Shown: positions 60,037-64,000 of the stretch, in pieces
Numbering within the stretch: the first letter of the stretch is position 1
Layout of the letters: every line of letters begins with the position of its first letter
DNA from: Thermodesulfobacteriota bacterium
GTDB taxonomy: Bacteria > Desulfobacterota > GWC2-55-46
Assembly (NCBI GenBank): GCA_030583865.1
Contig: CP129479.1
Location: 1,252,744-1,316,743, forward strand
Direction: 5' to 3'
Length of the DNA stretch: 64,000 nucleotides
Notes under the pieces: generated by a model
Databases searched by the model: none
Told to the model about the DNA's origin: nothing
The model's input: only the letters and a program-made list of their open reading frames with translations
Translations under genes and position numbers: made by a program

Positions 60037-60051
60037 AAGCACTCACTTACT
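60034..60051 (+). promoter_or_regulatory. Probable TetR autoregulatory operator
   Basis: AGTAAG-CACTCA-CTTACT has perfect six-base inverted arms with a six-base spacer and lies over the 3' edge of the -10 and the predicted start. TetR-family regulators commonly bind such repeats over their own promoter and leave when an inducer binds. Binding by this TetR is inferred from position. Confidence 0.65.
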
Positions 60052-60064
60052 TAGGAGCGTGAAG

Positions 60065-60715
60065 ATGAAGCATCTATCCGGCCGTCCCGCAAAAAAATCG
60101 CCTTTGCCCCGGAGGAAGAGGATGAGCGGGGAGGAGCGGAAGGCGCAGATCGTCCGCATTGCAACAGACCTCTTCGCAAAGGAAGGGTTCAAGGGGGCTA
60201 CCACCCGCGAGATAGCCGGAAAGGCCGGCATAAGCGAGGCGGTAATCTACAAGCACTTCTCGAGGAAAGAGGACCTCTACAAGGCTATAATCGACTCCAG
60301 GTGCTCCAACCCCGGGGGCGAGCCTCGCCTTCTTTCCATGCTCAAGGGCAAGGAGGGAAGGGACGTGTTCGTCATAATAGCCTCTTTTCTCCTTGAGGAG
60401 CACAGGCGCGACTCATCGTTCCTGCGGCTCCTCATGTACAGCGCGCTCGAGCGCCAGTCCCTTTCCGAGCTTTTCATAAACACGCGGGGGCTCGAGTTCC
60501 TGGGCTTTCTCGAATCGCACATACAGTCTCTCATAAAGGCCGGCCGTATGAGGAAGGTCGACCCGGGGCTCGCCGCAAGGGCCTTCATCGGCATGGTCGA
60601 GCATTACAGCATCGCGCAGGAGCTGTATGGGGCCAAAAGGTTTTTTTCAAGACCTGAGCGGAAGGTCGTGGAGGCCTTCGTGGACATATTCCTGAACGGC
60701 ATGAAGAGGAGGTAG
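60065..60715 (+). CDS. TetR/AcrR-family repressor of the efflux operon
   Basis: The 216-residue protein has the TetR HTH ('IVRIATDLFAKEGFKGATTREI', 'AGISEAVIYKHFSRKEDLYKAI') after a basic N-terminal tail and a helical ligand-binding C-terminal domain. It heads a tolC-MFP-RND operon, the usual layout for a local repressor sensing pump substrates. GGAG lies eight bases before the ATG at 60065. The frame remains open upstream to 59969 but crosses the promoter. Confidence 0.88.
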   Translation: MKHLSGRPAKKSPLPRRKRMSGEERKAQIVRIATDLFAKEGFKGATTREIAGKAGISEAVIYKHFSRKEDLYKAIIDSRCSNPGGEPRLLSMLKGKEGRDVFVIIASFLLEEHRRDSSFLRLLMYSALERQSLSELFINTRGLEFLGFLESHIQSLIKAGRMRKVDPGLAARAFIGMVEHYSIAQELYGAKRFFSRPERKVVEAFVDIFLNGMKRR

Positions 60716-60718
60716 CCA

Positions 60719-62044
60719 ATGGCTTGGAGCGACAGACCGGGGCATATGGGCCGCTTGTACCCGGCCTTTTTGGCCGCCCTGTTATTATTCCTTGTCCCTC
60801 TGGCTCCCGCAAAGGCAGAGGAAAGGACCTTGACCCTCGAGGAGGCCCGGAGGCTCGCAATAGAAAACCATGAGCGCGTGGGCATAGCCGGAGAGGGCGT
60901 GGAGCAGGCCAGGGCCGACCTCCGGAAGGCGACTTCCAGGATACTCCCCAATATTACAGCCGAGGGGAGCTATACGAGATACACCGAGGAGAAGGGCACC
61001 GACAGCTTCATCATACAGCCGAGGGAAAGCACCTCCGCCGAGCTCAGGCTTACGCAGCCCCTTTACTCCGGCGGCAGGGAATGGGCGACCCGGAGACAGG
61101 CAAGGCTCCAGATACGGAGCAGGGTCGAGGGGGTGGAGGGGGCAAGGGAGGACATAGCCCGCGAGACCTCATACCACTACTACGGCGTGCTCAAGGCCGA
61201 GAAGGACGTCGAGATAAAGTCCGCGGCATTGAGGCGGGCCGAAGAAAGGCTGGAGGTCGCGAAGGCAAGGCTCAGGGTCGGGGACGTTACGAGGTCCGCG
61301 GTGCTCAGGGCCGAGGCCGAGCGGGCTGGGGCAGAGGCCGAGCTCATAAGGTCGAGGAACGGCCTTCTTAACGCGATGGCGCTCCTCAAGCGGGTCACCG
61401 GCCTTGAAGGCGTTTCCTTGAAAGTGGTCGAGCCTGAGCGCCTTCCCGCGGAAGAGCGGAGCGCTTCCGCGCTCGTCGATATCGCTCTGAGCGAACGGAC
61501 CGACTACTCGCAGAGGCTCCTTGAGGAGAGGGCGGCGGGCGAGGGCATTACCATAGCCCGCGCGGGCTTCAAGCCGTCCTTGAGGCTCGAAGGGCTCCTC
61601 CTCTGGCGGGAGCAGGAGCCGGCGACGACCTTTTTCCAGGAGGATAGCGCGTCTGCGACCTTAAGGCTCACGTACCCGCTCTTCGAGGGCTTTCTCAGGA
61701 AGGCCGAGCTTTCAGAGGCGCGAAGCCGCCTCCGGGAGGCCGAGTTGAGGAGGCTCGGCCTCCGCCGCGATATCGAGGTCCAGATAGCCGAGTCGCTAAA
61801 TAACATAAAGGCCATCGAGGCACTTACGGAGTCGTTCAGGCGGCAGCTCGCCTTTGCCGAGGAGGACTACAAGATGGTCTTCGAGCAGTTCAGGTTCGGG
61901 GTCGCGACGACGCTCGACGTCATCGATTCCGAGAATACGCTCGTAACCGCACAGAGCTCCCTCGCTAACGCCGTCTACGACCTTGAGCTCGCGAAGACGG
62001 ACCTGCAATATCTGACCGGCACCCTTGTCGGGGAGCGCCACTAG
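60719..62044 (+). CDS. TolC-family outer-membrane efflux protein
   Basis: The 441-residue protein has a signal peptide (ending 'APAKA'), two TolC repeats with long coiled-coil segments ('LRLTQPLYSGGREWATRRQA', 'LRLTYPLFEGFLRKAELSEA') and strand motifs for a trimeric barrel. It forms the outer-membrane exit duct of the pump encoded next. GAGGAGG lies before the ATG at 60719, three bases after tetR. Confidence 0.9.
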   Translation: MAWSDRPGHMGRLYPAFLAALLLFLVPLAPAKAEERTLTLEEARRLAIENHERVGIAGEGVEQARADLRKATSRILPNITAEGSYTRYTEEKGTDSFIIQPRESTSAELRLTQPLYSGGREWATRRQARLQIRSRVEGVEGAREDIARETSYHYYGVLKAEKDVEIKSAALRRAEERLEVAKARLRVGDVTRSAVLRAEAERAGAEAELIRSRNGLLNAMALLKRVTGLEGVSLKVVEPERLPAEERSASALVDIALSERTDYSQRLLEERAAGEGITIARAGFKPSLRLEGLLLWREQEPATTFFQEDSASATLRLTYPLFEGFLRKAELSEARSRLREAELRRLGLRRDIEVQIAESLNNIKAIEALTESFRRQLAFAEEDYKMVFEQFRFGVATTLDVIDSENTLVTAQSSLANAVYDLELAKTDLQYLTGTLVGERH

Positions 62045-62046
62045 CA

Positions 62047-62064
62047 GGGTGTTGAAGAACACCC
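62047..62064 (+). repeat. Short perfect hairpin between tolC and the MFP gene
   Basis: GGGTGTT-GAAG-AACACCC starts three bases after the tolC stop. No T-run follows, so it is more likely an mRNA-processing or stabilising hairpin than a terminator. The rest of the 79-base gap is featureless apart from a T-rich stretch near 62105. Confidence 0.5.
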
Positions 62065-62123
62065 CTTAGACAATCCGGGGAGGCTGGGGCCCTGCCCATA
62101 AATTTTTTCCGGGGGTTTTCGTT

Positions 62124-63269
62124 ATGAGTTTCCGTTTAAGATTTTTCGTCATTACCGCGGCAATCGCGGTCTTTTCCCTGCAAGGCTGCTCAGGCAAGGA
62201 GGCCCCGAAAGGCCAGGCCCCGGACGGACCGCAAAAGAAGGCCGAGGCAGTAAAGATAAGCTCCGGCATGATAGAGGCCCGGACAATCGAAAGGACGGTC
62301 GAAGCCACCGGCACCCTCTCCGGGTGGGACGAAACAGTCGTATCGGCCGAGGCCCCGGGAAAGGTGGTAGAGATCAGGGCCGACCTGGGCGACCGCGTCA
62401 GGAAAGGCGATATACTCGCCATCCTCGACCGGACCGAGGCCGCCCTTATCCTCGACCAGGCCAGGGCTGCCCACGAGACGAGCCTGAAGGCCCTTCTGCG
62501 CGAGCAGGCAAGGCTCGAGGAGGCAAGGACCAATCACGGCAGGTACGAGGAGCTTTTCAAAAGGGAGATGGTCTCCGCCGCGCAGTACGACGATATGAGG
62601 ACGCGCCTTGACGTGGCTTCCGCCCAGTTCCATCAGGCCGGGGCCGCCTCGGAGGAAGCGTCGGCGAGGCTCAGGCTTGCCGAGAAGAGGCTTGCCGACA
62701 CCTCGATAAGGACGCCAATGGACGGGGAGGTCGCTAAACGCGCCATATCCGAGGGAGAGTACATAAACGACAAGGCCGAGGCATTTACGATAGTCTCCAC
62801 AGGAACCCTCAAATTCAGGGGCACGGTTTCTGAGACGAGCGCCCCGATGGTAAAACCGGGCCAGACGGTAAGGGTATCCGTCGAGGCGTACAGGGACAGG
62901 GCCTTTAACGGCAAGGTAACGCGAGTGAGCCCGTCGGTTGACGCGAAGACGCGCACGCTCGAGGTCGAGGCCTCTCTTCCGAACCCCGGCGGCGAGCTTA
63001 AGCCGGGCTTTTTCGCCAGGGCCATCATCTCGACCGGCAGGGAATCCGGCGTGGCTTTCGCCCCAGAGGGGGCGGTCTACTCCTTTATCGGGGTAAACAA
63101 GGTCTTCCTGGTCGAGGACGGGAAGGCTTTGGAACGGACGGTAACCATAGGAACGGAGGACAACGGGATGGTGGAGATAAAAGGGCAGGATATCGCCCCT
63201 GGCCGCAAGGTCGCCACATCGAACCTCCCGGGCCTCTTTGACGGCGCACAGGTCGAGGTAAAGGACTAG
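62124..63269 (+). CDS. RND efflux periplasmic adaptor (membrane fusion protein)
   Basis: The 381-residue protein has a lipoprotein signal (Cys in 'VFSLQGCSGKEAPK'), a biotinyl-lipoyl-like domain ('VVEIRADLGDRVRKGDILAIL'), an alpha-helical hairpin and a beta-barrel domain ('IRTPMDGEVAKRAISEGEYI'). It should bridge the RND pump and TolC. The ATG at 62124 has GGGGG about nine bases upstream. It is three bases before the pump gene. Confidence 0.9.
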   Translation: MSFRLRFFVITAAIAVFSLQGCSGKEAPKGQAPDGPQKKAEAVKISSGMIEARTIERTVEATGTLSGWDETVVSAEAPGKVVEIRADLGDRVRKGDILAILDRTEAALILDQARAAHETSLKALLREQARLEEARTNHGRYEELFKREMVSAAQYDDMRTRLDVASAQFHQAGAASEEASARLRLAEKRLADTSIRTPMDGEVAKRAISEGEYINDKAEAFTIVSTGTLKFRGTVSETSAPMVKPGQTVRVSVEAYRDRAFNGKVTRVSPSVDAKTRTLEVEASLPNPGGELKPGFFARAIISTGRESGVAFAPEGAVYSFIGVNKVFLVEDGKALERTVTIGTEDNGMVEIKGQDIAPGRKVATSNLPGLFDGAQVEVKD

Positions 63270-63272
63270 ACG

Positions 63273-64000
63273 ATGCGGATATACGAGATATGCATAAAAA
63301 GGCCGGTCTTCGCCACCATGCTCATATTGAGCCTGGTGGTCATGGGGCTCGCCTCTTACCGCGACCTCGGGCTCGACCTATTCCCCAAGGTCGAGCTCCC
63401 GACGGTTACTGTCACGACCAGGCTCGAAGGAGCTAGCCCCGAGGAGATAGAGAGCCAGATAACCAAGCCCATCGAGGAGGCCGTAAACACGATAAGCGGC
63501 ATGGACGAGCTCCGCTCGACGACCATAGAAGGGCAGTCTCAGGTCTTCGCGACGTTTATTCTGGAGAAGGACGTCGACACAGCGGCGAACGAGGTGAGGG
63601 ACAGGGTCTCAGGCATGCTGTCGCAGCTCCCGCCGGGGACCGAGCCGCCGGTAATAGAAAAGTTCGACCCGGATTCGGCCCCCATAATCTCGATCGTGGT
63701 ATCCGGGCAGCGTTCCGCCAGGGAGGTCACCGAGATAGCGGACAAGAGGATAAAGCGCCAGCTCGAGTCCGTAAAGAACGTCGGCGCCATAACCCTCGTA
63801 GGCGACAGGAGCCGCGAGATACAGATAGTAGTGGACCCGGACAGGCTCACGGCCTACGGCCTCTCCATATCCGAGGTGGGCGCGGCCATAAGGCGGCAGA
63901 ACGTGGAGGTGCCAGGCGGCAGGCTCACCTGGGAGTCCACCGAGCAGGGCCTCAGGACGATGGGGCGTATGGCATCGGTCGGCGATTTCGAGGACCTCAT
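63273..64000 (+). CDS. RND-superfamily efflux pump, partial (5' part)
   Basis: The frame begins 'MRIYEICIKRPVFATMLILS', the conserved first helix of AcrB/MexB-type pumps, followed by a periplasmic porter region ('EGASPEEIESQITKPIEEAV', 'INTISGMDELRS'-like segment). About 242 codons are present before the window ends. The RPVFATM start is typical of hydrophobe/amphiphile (HAE-1) drug or lipid pumps rather than heavy-metal pumps; the true substrate is unknown. Confidence 0.9.
   Translation, partial: MRIYEICIKRPVFATMLILSLVVMGLASYRDLGLDLFPKVELPTVTVTTRLEGASPEEIESQITKPIEEAVNTISGMDELRSTTIEGQSQVFATFILEKDVDTAANEVRDRVSGMLSQLPPGTEPPVIEKFDPDSAPIISIVVSGQRSAREVTEIADKRIKRQLESVKNVGAITLVGDRSREIQIVVDPDRLTAYGLSISEVGAAIRRQNVEVPGGRLTWESTEQGLRTMGRMASVGDFEDL

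Noticed and set aside
1-64000. CRISPR array, tRNA or rRNA genes
   Set aside because: No regularly spaced direct repeats, no cloverleaf and no conserved rRNA segments were noticed on either strand.

Overview
The window comes from a GC-rich, Gram-negative bacterium with dense, often overlapping operons. Outer-membrane export, type II secretion, tripartite efflux, an exosortase/PrsK-PrsR locus and a GEMM-type cyclic di-GMP riboswitch together suggest a deltaproteobacterial-type organism (Desulfobacterota/Desulfuromonadota) or a relative such as Nitrospirota. I cannot place it more precisely from sequence alone. No rRNA, tRNA, CRISPR array, transposase or phage gene was seen.

Layout. (1) 1-8620, minus strand: a regulatory operon, prsK (kinase), prsR (sigma-54 activator), a WbpA-type UDP-sugar dehydrogenase, a second and degenerate PrsR paralogue, a TPR protein and a TPR lipoprotein cut by the window edge. 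(2) 8621-10763, plus strand: a c-di-GMP-I (GEMM) riboswitch, an intrinsic terminator and a secreted FN3/PKD protein ending in a CFI-box with a C-terminal membrane segment. It is convergent with an exosortase gene. (3) 10738-44974, minus strand: a roughly 34 kb exopolysaccharide locus. Reading in transcription order it holds a PilZ protein, Wza, an outer-membrane barrel, Wzz, a MinD-like ATPase, a BY-kinase, a terminator, a NusG paralogue, an ops-like element and a phosphoglycosyl transferase. Then come the WbpB/D/E-like enzymes, a deacetylase-like protein, FemAB, a Wzy/ligase, glycosyltransferases, an AsnB homologue, a beta-helix protein, pyruvyl transferase, Wzx, FrhB-like and radical SAM proteins, RfbF, three C-methyltransferases, a glycosyltransferase and the exosortase. 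(4) 45242-56879: a type II secretion system split into a minus arm (LuxR-type regulator, gspC, D, E, F) and a plus arm (gspG, H, I, J, K, L, M) that diverge near 51.9 kb. (5) 56950-59942: a zur-znuA-znuC-znuB zinc uptake operon, minus strand. (6) 60065-64000: tetR, tolC, a membrane-fusion protein and the start of an RND pump, plus strand.

How it works together. The central block looks like a biofilm matrix factory. Nucleotide-sugar enzymes make a diaminouronic acid-type precursor and a CDP-glucose-derived sugar. The phosphoglycosyl transferase and glycosyltransferases build a lipid-linked repeat, Wzx/Wzy flip and polymerise it, and Wzz, BY-kinase and Wza control length and export. Cyclic di-GMP appears at several points: the riboswitch, the PilZ gene directly before wza, and a GGDEF-like N-terminus on the phosphoglycosyl transferase. 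The most unusual items are the riboswitch-controlled CFI-box protein beside an exosortase, the PrsR paralogue that has lost the sigma-54 contact loop, the NusG paralogue paired with an ops-like site, a deacetylase-like protein whose first NodB motif appears at its C-terminus, and a 126-bp palindromic element between gspG and gspH.
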